In this document: one piece after another, positions 36,709 through 45,395 of the stretch | Numbering within the stretch: position 1 is the stretch's first letter | Layout of the letters: each line of letters begins with the position of its first letter | From: Schaalia odontolytica | GTDB lineage: Bacteria; Actinomycetota; Actinomycetes; Actinomycetales; Actinomycetaceae | Assembly (NCBI RefSeq): GCF_024584435.1 | Contig: NZ_CP102197.1 | Coordinates: forward strand, 1,612,001 to 1,676,000 | Reading direction: 5' to 3' | DNA: 64,000 bases | The notes under the pieces: generated by a model | Seen by the model: only the letters and a program-made list of their open reading frames with translations | Database searches by the model: none | What the model was told of the DNA's origin: nothing | Translations under genes and position numbers: made by a program

Positions 36709-36780
36709 AGAAAATCCCCGCTTTCGCGGGGAAAACGTCCTCCTGATGCACTACATGGGCTCATCCCCGTAGGGGGGAAC
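36709..36780 (-). ncRNA. Degenerate mini-CRISPR, candidate CreR-type crRNA-like regulator of cas
   Basis: Two degenerate repeats in crRNA (minus) orientation, upstream of cas3. The 5' repeat (36758-36780) has lost five bases of the stem but keeps the complete handle ATGAGCC. The 3' repeat (36709-36736) keeps GTTTTCCCCGC and GCGGGGAT around a GAAA loop, with a diverged end. Between them is a short 20-21-base spacer instead of 33. The spacer 5' end matches the cas promoter with mismatches at positions 6, 9 and 12. CreR RNAs that guide Cascade to repress cas promoters with partial complementarity are known from several CRISPR types; this fits their layout. Its own promoter is not obvious (TAGGGT at 36817-36822 is a weak -10 candidate). 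Confidence 0.65.
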
Positions 36781-36893
36781 ATTGCGACGGCCGTGGCCGC
36801 CGCGAGCGCTCGCAGGACCCTACCAACGTATCACCCCACCCCCTCCCGCGCGCCATTACGGCACAATCGACACGATGCTGAAAGAATGGGGTC

Positions 36894-38159
36894 ATGTCGA
36901 ATGACTCGCGTGAGAACCTGCACGGTATCAAAGACCAGGAGCCGGCCGACCTGACGTTTGCCGCTGGGCCCGCTGACGCCCAGCCCGCCTCCGCCGCGGG
37001 GGCGGGTGCCTCCGCAGTCGAGGCCTCGCCCGCCGAGGGCGCCCTCGCCCCGTTCCCGTCCCGCGCGCCCGCGGCCGAGCCTCGCCCGTGGTATCGCTCC
37101 CGCCGCTCCTTTGCCGCAAAGGGGCGCGGCGGACGCGTCCAGGTCGCGGGCCTGGGCGTGACCTACACGGACCACGAGTCAGGCGCGCTCCTCCTGGCGG
37201 GCATCGATCTGGGGTTCCGCGCGCGCACGCTGAGCGCCATCCTGGATCCGACGGGCCGACGCGCCCGCGCCCTCTTCCTCATCCTGGCGGGGCTCGAGGA
37301 GCCGCAGGCCGGTCGCATCGTCGCCGCCCCGTCCCGTTCCCTTTCGGCGCGCCTGGCCGGCCGCATCGGTTCGGTTGCGCTGATCCGAGCCGACTCGCCC
37401 CTGGACGAGTCCCTGACGATCCGCCAGAACATCCTGGCCCCCCTCTCAGCGACCGGCTCCGTGGCCGACTGGGACAACCTCGTGGGCGCCCTCCAGATCA
37501 CCGACCTGGCCCAGCGCGTCGACCTGCGCCCCTCCCAACTTTCGCCGTGGGAGCACATCAAGGCGCTCATCGCGCGCGCCATCGTCTCCGGGGCCGAGGT
37601 CTTCCTCGTTGAAGACCCCACGTCCCTGCCCGAGGCCGACCGCCCCGGCTTCGACCGCCTACTGCGCGGCCTCGCCTCGGCGGGGTGCGCAGTCGTCCTG
37701 TCCACGCCAGACCCTCAGGTCGCGGCCGCCGCCGACCGCGCGATCCTCCTCACGAACGGCCACGTCGCCCTCGACGCGCCCGGTCCCTCTATCGAGCTGA
37801 TCTCCACCTCCCTGGAGGCCAACCCCGAGGACCCGCAGGTCCTCCGCGCCCTCGCCGCGGCCTCCTCCGCCGACGAGGCCGCGCACGCCCGGGCACAGAG
37901 CGCCTCCCCCTCCCGCACCGACGCCGAGGCACCTCTACGGGGCTTCGACCCCGAGGCCGCCGAGGACGTTCCCGTCGCGGACACCGAGGCAACCGGAACG
38001 GTGAGCGTCGACGAGCCCCGCACCGAAACAGCGATGCGCGGCATTCCCATTGTCGAGGCGGAGGACCCAACCCTAGCCGAACCCGAGGTGTCCGAGCTGG
38101 TGGTTCGCGCCCGCAAGATCCTCTCCGACCTGCCCGGTTCCATCGCGCCCAGGGAGTAG
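36894..38159 (+). CDS. ABC-type ATP-binding protein with all nucleotide motifs degenerate
   Basis: 421 residues. The central part (about 80-300) has the layout of a LolD/MacB-like ABC ATPase, but each catalytic element is altered. The Walker A place reads LDPTGRRARALF (no Lys-Ser), the signature reads LSPWEHIKALIARAI instead of LSGGQ, Walker B reads FLVEDPT, and the H-loop reads STPDP without His. Low-complexity Ala/Glu-rich segments flank it. It cannot be an ordinary ATPase; a structural or regulatory role is likelier. Followed on the same strand by the holin-family and DUF3618 genes. Confidence 0.7.
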   Translation: MSNDSRENLHGIKDQEPADLTFAAGPADAQPASAAGAGASAVEASPAEGALAPFPSRAPAAEPRPWYRSRRSFAAKGRGGRVQVAGLGVTYTDHESGALLLAGIDLGFRARTLSAILDPTGRRARALFLILAGLEEPQAGRIVAAPSRSLSARLAGRIGSVALIRADSPLDESLTIRQNILAPLSATGSVADWDNLVGALQITDLAQRVDLRPSQLSPWEHIKALIARAIVSGAEVFLVEDPTSLPEADRPGFDRLLRGLASAGCAVVLSTPDPQVAAAADRAILLTNGHVALDAPGPSIELISTSLEANPEDPQVLRALAAASSADEAAHARAQSASPSRTDAEAPLRGFDPEAAEDVPVADTEATGTVSVDEPRTETAMRGIPIVEAEDPTLAEPEVSELVVRARKILSDLPGSIAPRE

Positions 38160-38252
38160 CGCACAGGTCACTGCGAGCAACCATCCTTCATGAGACACTA
38201 GGCGTATCAGGCGAGGCAGCGCCTCGTGACGTCCGCATGCGCAGGAGCCCCC

Positions 38253-38702
38253 ATGACACAGCCCACCCCCCAGCCCGGGCAGTACCCCCCGCCCTCTGAC
38301 CCCGCTCCCGGCGGCGGCCCGGCTAAGCCCAGCATCGGCACCCTCTTCGCGTCCGTCACCAGCCAGATCTCCGGCATCGTGCGCGACGAGATCGAACTCA
38401 ACAAGACGAAGCTTCGTTCCTTCGCGTCCAAGAGCGGCAAGGGGGCGGCCCTGCTGGTCAGCGCCGCAGTCTTCGCCCTCTTCCTGCTGGGCTGGGCACT
38501 GCACACTGCCGAGATCCTCCTGGCCCTGGTGCTGCCCGCCTGGGCCTCCTCCCTCATCATCGTTGCCATCCTCCTCGTGATCGTCCTGGTGCTCGCGCTC
38601 TTGGGCAAGCGCTCCCTCGAGAACGCACAGGAGCACCGGCCGGACCCTGCCGCGTCCGTCGCCGCGACCAAGGAAGCCATCGAGAAGGGACTGGGGAAGT
38701 GA
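38253..38702 (+). CDS. Holin-family (Phage_holin_3_6-like) membrane protein
   Basis: 149 residues, ATG with CAGGAG upstream. Pro/Gly-rich N-terminus, then an amphipathic segment DEIELNKTKLR typical of this actinobacterial family, and two transmembrane helices (LLVSAAVFALFLLGWAL and SLIIVAILLVIVLVLALL). Despite the family name it is a chromosomal envelope protein, not evidence of a prophage. Its stop overlaps the DUF3618 start. Confidence 0.82.
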   Translation: MTQPTPQPGQYPPPSDPAPGGGPAKPSIGTLFASVTSQISGIVRDEIELNKTKLRSFASKSGKGAALLVSAAVFALFLLGWALHTAEILLALVLPAWASSLIIVAILLVIVLVLALLGKRSLENAQEHRPDPAASVAATKEAIEKGLGK

Positions 38703-39139
38703 GCACCAACCTCGACCCGCGCAACGTCAGTGTCGGCGCCGCCACCTCTCAGCAGGCGGCCGAGCCGCGCTCCGAGGCGCAGATCGCCGCGGACCTTGAG
38801 CGTCAGCGCGCCGAACTGGCCTCCACGATCGACCAGCTCTACGCCCGCGTCCAGCCCGCCGCCCTCGCGCAGGAGGTCAAGGAAAGCGCAGCCACCCGCT
38901 TCGCCCGCTTCAAGGAGAGCGCTGCCCTCACGCTGCAGGACGCGGCCGGAGGTAACACGGAGGCGCTCCGGCACGTGGGCATCGCCGCCCTGTCCACCAT
39001 CGGAGTGATCGGCGTCGTCGCGTGGCTCGTCACCCGCCCCGCCAGGCGCTCCCGCCGCCAGGCACGTCGCTCCGCGCGCGAAGCGGCAACTCTCGCGATC
39101 TCACTCCTCGCGTCGGCCGAGGACCCACGGGAGAGCTGA
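38699..39139 (+). CDS. DUF3618 family membrane protein
   Basis: 146 residues, GTG start coupled (GTGA) to the preceding gene. DUF3618 mark: SEAQIAADLERQRAELASTI near residues 30-50; one transmembrane helix (ALSTIGVIGVVAWLV) then a very basic cytoplasmic end. Commonly paired with the holin-family protein in actinomycetes; function unknown. Confidence 0.82.
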   Translation: MSTNLDPRNVSVGAATSQQAAEPRSEAQIAADLERQRAELASTIDQLYARVQPAALAQEVKESAATRFARFKESAALTLQDAAGGNTEALRHVGIAALSTIGVIGVVAWLVTRPARRSRRQARRSAREAATLAISLLASAEDPRES

Positions 39140-39381
39140 CGACCGGGCGACCCGCCCGCCGAGGCGACCCGACGTAAGGGCGCTCACAGACGGGACGCCT
39201 CCGGGCGCGTTTCCGCGGCTTGACGGGCCTCCCATCGGCTGTCCTCGCTCCGCTGTGCGCGCAAAATCCGATCCAAGGTGGGGTCAAGGCCCGTCATTAG
39301 CTATGATGGTCCCACGAAACACTTTGAACACCCAGGGAACCGCTTGATGCGGACCCGAACGACGCGGAGGGGGTCGACGCC

Positions 39382-39660
39382 ATGGGGCGCGGCCGTCAAA
39401 AGGCTAAGCAGATGAAAGTCGCTCGGAAGCTGAAGTACTTCAGCCCCGACACCGACCTACACGCACTTCAGCGAGAGCTGGCGGACGAGGACTCGTACGC
39501 GGCAAACGCCGCGGCTGACGAGCCCGAAGAGGACGATGCAATCGACGACGACCTCTACTCCAAGTACGCCGACTTCGCGAACATCCCGGCAGAGGACGAC
39601 GACATCGACCCGAAGCAGCTCGATGAGTCCTTCTGGACGGGCGGATCCTCCACCAAGTAA
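39382..39660 (+). CDS. DUF3073 family protein
   Basis: 92 residues. The N-terminal MGRGRQKAKQMKVARKLKY is the near-invariant opening of DUF3073, followed by an acidic second half (EEDDAIDDD). Small cytoplasmic actinobacterial protein, function unknown. It converges with purM. Confidence 0.92.
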   Translation: MGRGRQKAKQMKVARKLKYFSPDTDLHALQRELADEDSYAANAAADEPEEDDAIDDDLYSKYADFANIPAEDDDIDPKQLDESFWTGGSSTK

Positions 39661-39773
39661 CGGCTGAAACACCCCGGCGGGCCCGCACCGGTCCGCGGCT
39701 TCGGCGCACCCCGGGAGTACCCGGGGGCCGAAGGGCCGAGACCGCGCGTCCAAGCGGCCTCGCCCCTTCGCCC

Positions 39774-40922
39774 TCAGCCCACGCGGTATGAGCCGTGCAG
39801 CAGCACCGCCCCCGCCTTCACGCCCTTCGTGCCCGAGATGACGCGCGCGTCCTCAGCTCCACCGACCCCGCCACAAGCGACGATCTCCCCGTCGGGCATC
39901 CGGGAGGCGACGCACCCCAGGATCCACGCGTCAACCCCGGCCTCGTTGATGGCACCCACGACCTCGCTGGCGACCGCCGCCGACACCACCGCGACCATGC
40001 CGACACCGAGGTTGAGGGAGTCCTCCATTCCCACCCAGGCGACGTCACCCCCGCGACGCACCCAATCGAAGACGGGGGGCACGATCCAGGAGGAGCGATC
40101 GACGGTCGCGACCGCACTGACCGGGAGCACGCGAGACAGGTTCGCGCCGAGGCCACCGCCCGTCACGTGGGAGTAGGCGTGAATGCCCTCGACACCGAAA
40201 CGCTCGACCAGCTCCAGGCACAGGCGCGTGTACAGGCGCGTCGGCTCCAGGAGCTCCTCGCCGAGGGTGCGGCCGAACTCGTCGACGTGCCCCTCCAGCG
40301 GCGCTCCCGTACGGGCCAGGACCGAGCGAACCAGGGAGTAGCCGTTCGAGTGCAGTCCCGAGGAAGCCATCGCGATGACGACGTCGTCCTCGCTCACCCG
40401 GTCGGGCCCCAGCAGGGCGGAGGCGTCAACGACGCCCGTCGCCGCGCCCGCGATGTCGTAGTCGTCGGCCTCCATGACGCCGGGGTGCTCGGCGGTCTCG
40501 CCGCCGACGAGCGGAGTGCCCGTGGCCTCGCACGCCCGAGCGATGCCGGTCACGATCGAGGCGATGCGCTCGGGGACCACGTGACCGCACGCGATGTAGT
40601 CCGTCATGAGCAGCGGGCGCGCTCCGATCACGACGATGTCGTCGACCACCATGCCGACCAGGTCCTGGCCGATCGTGTCGTGCACGTCCATCGCCCGCGC
40701 AATCGCGATCTTGGTGCCCACGCCATCCGTTGAGGTCGCCAGGAGGGGCCGCTTCATGCCCAGCAGGGCGGAGGCGTCGATCATCCCAGCAAAGCCACCG
40801 GTCGCCCCCAGGACGGTCGGGTCGTGAGTGGCGGCCACCGCGCTCTTCATGAGTTCGACGGCGCGGTCACCGGCGGCGGTGTCCACTCCGGCGGACGCGT
40901 AGTCAAGGGGGGTGTCGTTCAT
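39774..40922 (-). CDS. purM: Phosphoribosylformylglycinamidine cyclo-ligase (AIR synthetase)
   Basis: Fifth step of purine synthesis: FGAM plus ATP to AIR. 382 residues, PurM fold. Conserved segments: DYASAGVD at the start, STDGVGTK, DDIVVIGA, GGETAEHPG, and SHVTGGGLGANLSRVLP. ATG at 40922 with GAAAGG upstream. 75 bases downstream of purF on the same strand. Confidence 0.96.
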   Translation of the reverse strand: MNDTPLDYASAGVDTAAGDRAVELMKSAVAATHDPTVLGATGGFAGMIDASALLGMKRPLLATSTDGVGTKIAIARAMDVHDTIGQDLVGMVVDDIVVIGARPLLMTDYIACGHVVPERIASIVTGIARACEATGTPLVGGETAEHPGVMEADDYDIAGAATGVVDASALLGPDRVSEDDVVIAMASSGLHSNGYSLVRSVLARTGAPLEGHVDEFGRTLGEELLEPTRLYTRLCLELVERFGVEGIHAYSHVTGGGLGANLSRVLPVSAVATVDRSSWIVPPVFDWVRRGGDVAWVGMEDSLNLGVGMVAVVSAAVASEVVGAINEAGVDAWILGCVASRMPDGEIVACGGVGGAEDARVISGTKGVKAGAVLLHGSYRVG

Positions 40923-40997
40923 GGGTGCTGCCTTTCGAAGGTGGGCGCCGGATGAGGCCGTGTCGGTGTTGTCGGGTCGGGGAAAAGGGGCGCGGGC

Positions 40998-42620
40998 CTA
41001 GCAGGCGTTCGCCCCGGGGGTTCCGGGCACGGGAGTCCCGGAGGGGATCGTCTCTGGGTAGTGGCCGGTGAAGCACCCCAGGCACAGGGACGTTCCCTGC
41101 CCGGTGGCCGCGACCATGCCGTCAATGGACAGATAGGCCAGCGAGTCGGCACCGAGCGAGTCACGCACCTGCTCGACGCTCATCGAGGAGGCGATCAGCT
41201 CCGCGCGCGTCGGGAAGTCGATGCCGAAGAAGCAGGGCCAGGCAACGGGCGGCGAGGAGATGCGCACGTGCACCTGCTGGGCCCCGGCCTCGCGGAGCAT
41301 GCGAACTAGCGCACGCTGAGTGTTGCCGCGCACGATGGAGTCGTCGATGACGACCAGGCGCTTGCCTTCGATGACCTCCCGCAGGGGGTTGAGCTTGAGG
41401 CGGATGCCGAGCTGGCGCAGGGACTGGGTGGGTTCGATGAAGGTGCGCCCCACGTAGGCGTTCTTCACTAGGCCCTGAGCGAAGGGGATCCCCGCCTCCT
41501 GCGCGTATCCGATAGCCGCGGGCGTGCCCGAGTCCGGGGTGGGCATCACCAGGTCGGCCTCGACTGGGTTCTCCCGGGCGAGGGCCGCCCCCATCTCGTG
41601 GCGCGCGGCAACGATCCGGCGCCCCCCGATGGTCGTGTCGGGTCGGGCCAGGTAGACGTACTCGAAGACGCAGGTGTTGGCGCGGCGCACCGCGAAGCGA
41701 CGCGAGTGAACGCCGGAGGCATCGATCGAAATGAGTTCCCCGGGCTCGATCTCGCGCACGACGGTCGCGCCACACAGGTCGAGCGCGGCCGTCTCCGACG
41801 CCACAACCCAGCCCGACGCCAGGCGTCCCAGCACCAGCGGCCGGTAGCCGTGGGGATCGCGCGCCGCGTAGAGGGTGTTCTCGTCCATGAAGACGAGCGA
41901 AAACGCACCCTTGATCCGAGGCAACACCTTCAGGGCGGCTCCCACGAGGGGCGCGGGCTCGGGCTGGGCCGTCTCGCCCCCGGGGTTCTCCCCGCTCACC
42001 GCCTCCTCGGTCGGTGCCCGCACACCCGAGGCTTGCCCTCCCCGATCCGCGGACGAGGCCGGGGTGTCCCCGTGCGGCTCGGGCACGGCGGGGGTGACGG
42101 TGGGAGCCGCGATGAAGGGGGAGGGCCCCGGAATCCGCTCGGCCATACCCAGCAGCGCCGTCACGAGGGAGGTGTCGGTCGACGCCCCGCGTTCGAAGTC
42201 CTCGCCTTCCTCGGCGATGGATCGGGCCAGCTCGCGCAGCTCCACGGTGTTCGTGAGGTTGCCGTTGTGGGCGAGGGCGAGCGTGCCGGTGGGGGTGGGC
42301 CCGAGGGTCGGCTGGGCGTTACGCCACACGTCCGCGCCGGTCGTCGCGTAGCGGACGTGCCCGAGGGCGATGTGCCCGCGCAGTCCCTGCAGGGATTGCT
42401 CGGAGAAGACGTGCGAGACCAGGCCCTGATCCTTGTACACGAGGATCTGCTTGCCGTTGGAGGTCGCGATGCCGGCGCTTTGCTGGCCTCGATGCTGGAG
42501 TGCGTAGAGGGAGAAGTAGGTGAGACGAGAAACGTCCTCGCCCGGGGCCCACACTCCGAAGACGCCGCAGTGATCGCGGGGATGGTCATCTCCGAAGAGC
42601 TCCTGATCGGACAGTGTCAT
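40998..42620 (-). CDS. purF: Amidophosphoribosyltransferase with an extra low-complexity insertion
   Basis: First committed step of purine synthesis. The start is probably the ATG at 42620, placing the nucleophile Cys in DHCGVFGVWAPG after a short propeptide; a GTG at 42644 is possible. The glutaminase domain is followed by the PRTase motif VVIDDSIVRGNT. Unusually, about 60 Pro/Glu/Ala-rich residues are inserted between TSLVTALLGMAE and LKVLPRIKGAFSLVF, inside the glutaminase domain. Catalytic residues are otherwise intact, so the enzyme should work. Forms an operon with purM. Confidence 0.94.
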   Translation of the reverse strand: MTLSDQELFGDDHPRDHCGVFGVWAPGEDVSRLTYFSLYALQHRGQQSAGIATSNGKQILVYKDQGLVSHVFSEQSLQGLRGHIALGHVRYATTGADVWRNAQPTLGPTPTGTLALAHNGNLTNTVELRELARSIAEEGEDFERGASTDTSLVTALLGMAERIPGPSPFIAAPTVTPAVPEPHGDTPASSADRGGQASGVRAPTEEAVSGENPGGETAQPEPAPLVGAALKVLPRIKGAFSLVFMDENTLYAARDPHGYRPLVLGRLASGWVVASETAALDLCGATVVREIEPGELISIDASGVHSRRFAVRRANTCVFEYVYLARPDTTIGGRRIVAARHEMGAALARENPVEADLVMPTPDSGTPAAIGYAQEAGIPFAQGLVKNAYVGRTFIEPTQSLRQLGIRLKLNPLREVIEGKRLVVIDDSIVRGNTQRALVRMLREAGAQQVHVRISSPPVAWPCFFGIDFPTRAELIASSMSVEQVRDSLGADSLAYLSIDGMVAATGQGTSLCLGCFTGHYPETIPSGTPVPGTPGANAC

Positions 42621-42818
42621 GTCTGGCTGCGAGACGGGAAGCACGATTCAACTCTGTCACACTTTTCGTCTCTCAGCGGGACTTGTCCACGTTGCGCTAC
42701 CCACACGCGCTCCCTCCGCGGCGATCCCAGCGTGAATTGCGCGTGCTTTCCGCCGGGCCACCCGGTCACGCGGGGAACGAGATGCCACAATGGGGTGCAG
42801 CAACCATGAGGAGGAGAC

Positions 42819-45305
42819 GTGGCCAATCCGACACTTAGCGCCATCATGTGGGGGTTTGCCCTCCTGGTGAGTGCTCTGGCCGTCGTGTCTTTTGCGCGCG
42901 GGCTCGCGCACATATGGCGCACGGTCGCTTCGGGAACGCCCGACCCCGGACGGCTGCGCCCGGTCGGCAGGCGCCTGTGGGGTGTCCTCTCCGCCGCGCT
43001 CACCCACCGCGAGTTCAGGGGACGCCCGTGGATCAAGTGCGCCCACTGGCTGGTCATGGTTTCCTTCCCGATCCTGTTCCTCACCCTGGTCACGGGATAC
43101 GCGCAGCTGCGGGACCAGACCTTCGTCCTGCCCTTCCTCGGCCACTTCCCTCCCTGGGAATGGCTGACCGAGGTCTTCGCGTGGGGCGGCCTGGTCGGCA
43201 TCATCTTCCTGATGGCTGTCCGCGCCCGCGCCGGGCACGGCTCGGCCGCCGAGGCCGCCCTTTCCAACGACGACCCCGACGCGGCTGCCTCCCAGGCCGA
43301 CCCGACCGGCCCCCTGCCCTCGGCCATGACGCGCCCGCACCCCCGAGACTCCTCCCCCCTCGGGCCCGCGTCACGTTTCCTGGGGTCCACCCGCTGGCAG
43401 GCCCTCTTCGTCGAATGGGTCATCCTCGTCGTGTGCGCCTGTGTGGTGGTCCTACGCGCCCTCGAGTTCGCCCTCTTCGGCTCCACACCTGGCCTCGAGG
43501 GACACGCATCCCTCCTACATTTCCCGCTCACCGCGTGGCTTGGTTCCCTCTTCGCATCCGCCGCCTCGTCGGCGTCGATACTGGCGAACACGATCGTGAT
43601 CGTCAGCGCGCTGAAGGTCCTCACGTCAATGACCTGGCTGACGGTCGTGGGTGTGCAGACCGGCATGGGCGTCGCCTGGCACCGCTTCGTGGCAGTCCTC
43701 AACCTGTACGCGCGCCGAAACGCCGACGGAACCAAATCGCTGGGGCCGGCCGACCACATGCTCATCGATGGGAAGCCGGTCACCGGTGAGGATGACTTCG
43801 ACGACGTGCCCGAGGACACCGTCTTGGGCGTGGGAACCGTCGAAGACTTCTCGTGGAAGGCCCGCCTCGATCTCTACGCGTGCACCGAGTGCGGCCGCTG
43901 CCAGGAGCTGTGCCCCGCGTGGAACACGGGCAAGCCCCTCTCCCCCAAGCTCCTCGTCATGGGCCTGCGCGACCACATGGAGTCCGCGTCCTCCATCGAG
44001 ATCGTCGAGCGGGAGGAGGCCGGCCAACACCTTGACGAGGGCGAGGTGCTTCTCGACAAGGGGGTGCCGGCCTCGCCCCACTCCTTCGACCTGGTCTCCG
44101 CGCTGTCCCTCTCCGGCGCCACCGGCACCGAGGGCGTCTCTCCCGTCACCGCTCCCCTGGTGCCCGGCGTCGTCTCCGAGGAGGTCCTGTGGGATTGCAC
44201 GAACTGCGGGGCGTGCGTCGACCAGTGCCCCGTCGACATCGAACACATCGACCACATCCTGGACCTGCGCCGCCACCAGGTGCTCATGGAGGGCGCCTTT
44301 CCCCGAGAGCTCGGGCGCGCCTTCCGAGGCATGGAGTCCAAGGCGAACCCCTACAACCAGAGCGCCCGCAAGCGCATGGATTGGGCGAAGAAGCTCGACT
44401 TCGACATTCCCATCGTCGGCGAGGACATCGAGGACGCCTCCACCGTCGACTATCTCTTCTGGGTCGGATGCGCGGGTGCCTACGATGACACGGCGAAGAA
44501 GACCAGCGCGGCGATCGCACAGCTCCTGCACACGGCCGGAGTATCCTTTGCGGTCCTCGGCCAGGCAGAGTCCTGCACGGGCGACCCGGCGCGCCGGGCC
44601 GGAAACGAGGCCCTCTTCCAGATGCTGGCCGCTCAGGCGATCGACACCCTGACGGAAGCCAAACCCCTCAGGATCGTCGTCTCCTGCGCGCACTGCTTCA
44701 ACACGATCGCCGGGGAATACCCGGAGCTGGGCGGGCACTTCGACGTCGTCCACCACACGCAGCTGTTGAACCGGCTCGTGCGCGACGGACTGCTCACGCC
44801 GGTGGCCCCGGATGCCCCACGGGATCGGGACGCCGATGCCTCCGACGCGCCCGAGCAGGGCGCTGCCGGGGAGCCCCTGAAGGTCACCTATCACGACGCC
44901 TGCTTCCTGGGCCGCCACAACCGCGTGTACGAGCCCCCGCGCGAGCTGGTGGGCTCGCTGCCGGGCGTGGAGCTTGTGGAGATGCCCCGCAACCGCGAAC
45001 GCGCCATGTGCTGCGGGGCGGGAGGCGCACACGCCTGGTTCGAGGAGACCCGCGGCACCCGCATCGCGGACGCTCGCATCGCCGAGGCCGCTCAGACGGG
45101 GGCGGACGTGGTTGCCACGGCCTGCCCGTTCTGCTCCCAGATGCTGGGTTCGGCCTCGGGCGCGTCGGCGGGCTTCGTGTCCGCCGAGGCCGTTGCGCCC
45201 CAAGCGGACGGGGCCGACAGCGCAGCGGGCGAGGCTCGCCGCAAGCTTCCCGAGGTGCGAGACGTCGCCGTCATGCTTCTTGAGGCCGTCAAGCGCGGGC
45301 AATAG
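42819..45305 (+). CDS. Fe-S oxidoreductase with CCG domains and NarI-like membrane part
   Basis: 828 residues, GTG with AGGAGGAG upstream. Several N-terminal transmembrane helices; two 4Fe-4S ferredoxin clusters, CTECGRCQELCP near residue 355 and CTNCGACVDQCP near 460. Two CCG-type modules follow; the second ends CCGAGGAHAWFEE. This is the actinobacterial heterodisulfide-reductase-like/GlpC-like membrane oxidoreductase, probably passing electrons between quinone and an unknown cytoplasmic donor. Stands alone between purF and a converging gene. Confidence 0.88.
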   Translation: MANPTLSAIMWGFALLVSALAVVSFARGLAHIWRTVASGTPDPGRLRPVGRRLWGVLSAALTHREFRGRPWIKCAHWLVMVSFPILFLTLVTGYAQLRDQTFVLPFLGHFPPWEWLTEVFAWGGLVGIIFLMAVRARAGHGSAAEAALSNDDPDAAASQADPTGPLPSAMTRPHPRDSSPLGPASRFLGSTRWQALFVEWVILVVCACVVVLRALEFALFGSTPGLEGHASLLHFPLTAWLGSLFASAASSASILANTIVIVSALKVLTSMTWLTVVGVQTGMGVAWHRFVAVLNLYARRNADGTKSLGPADHMLIDGKPVTGEDDFDDVPEDTVLGVGTVEDFSWKARLDLYACTECGRCQELCPAWNTGKPLSPKLLVMGLRDHMESASSIEIVEREEAGQHLDEGEVLLDKGVPASPHSFDLVSALSLSGATGTEGVSPVTAPLVPGVVSEEVLWDCTNCGACVDQCPVDIEHIDHILDLRRHQVLMEGAFPRELGRAFRGMESKANPYNQSARKRMDWAKKLDFDIPIVGEDIEDASTVDYLFWVGCAGAYDDTAKKTSAAIAQLLHTAGVSFAVLGQAESCTGDPARRAGNEALFQMLAAQAIDTLTEAKPLRIVVSCAHCFNTIAGEYPELGGHFDVVHHTQLLNRLVRDGLLTPVAPDAPRDRDADASDAPEQGAAGEPLKVTYHDACFLGRHNRVYEPPRELVGSLPGVELVEMPRNRERAMCCGAGGAHAWFEETRGTRIADARIAEAAQTGADVVATACPFCSQMLGSASGASAGFVSAEAVAPQADGADSAAGEARRKLPEVRDVAVMLLEAVKRGQ

Positions 45306-45395
45306 CCGCGCCTCACGCTCGATAAGGATGGCGGTGGCCCCGCAGCTCGCCTGCGGCCCCCTAGCGGCACTGCGAGAGGTCCACCGGCCAGGCGC

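Noticed and set aside
36540..36782. An 80-codon frame across the mini-CRISPR, considered as a CreT-type toxin
   Set aside because: No ribosome site and no toxin-like content. The ATG-TAG in the spacer region is too weak to call a toxin gene.
38253..39139. The holin-family gene taken as a sign of a prophage
   Set aside because: This subfamily with DUF3618 is a normal chromosomal pair in actinobacteria, and no other phage genes lie nearby.
41598..42809. A 403-codon frame opposite purF
   Set aside because: Antisense shadow of purF; composition biased, no family features.
43626..45302. A 558-codon frame opposite the Fe-S oxidoreductase
   Set aside because: Antisense of two cluster motifs and CCG modules; no independent evidence.
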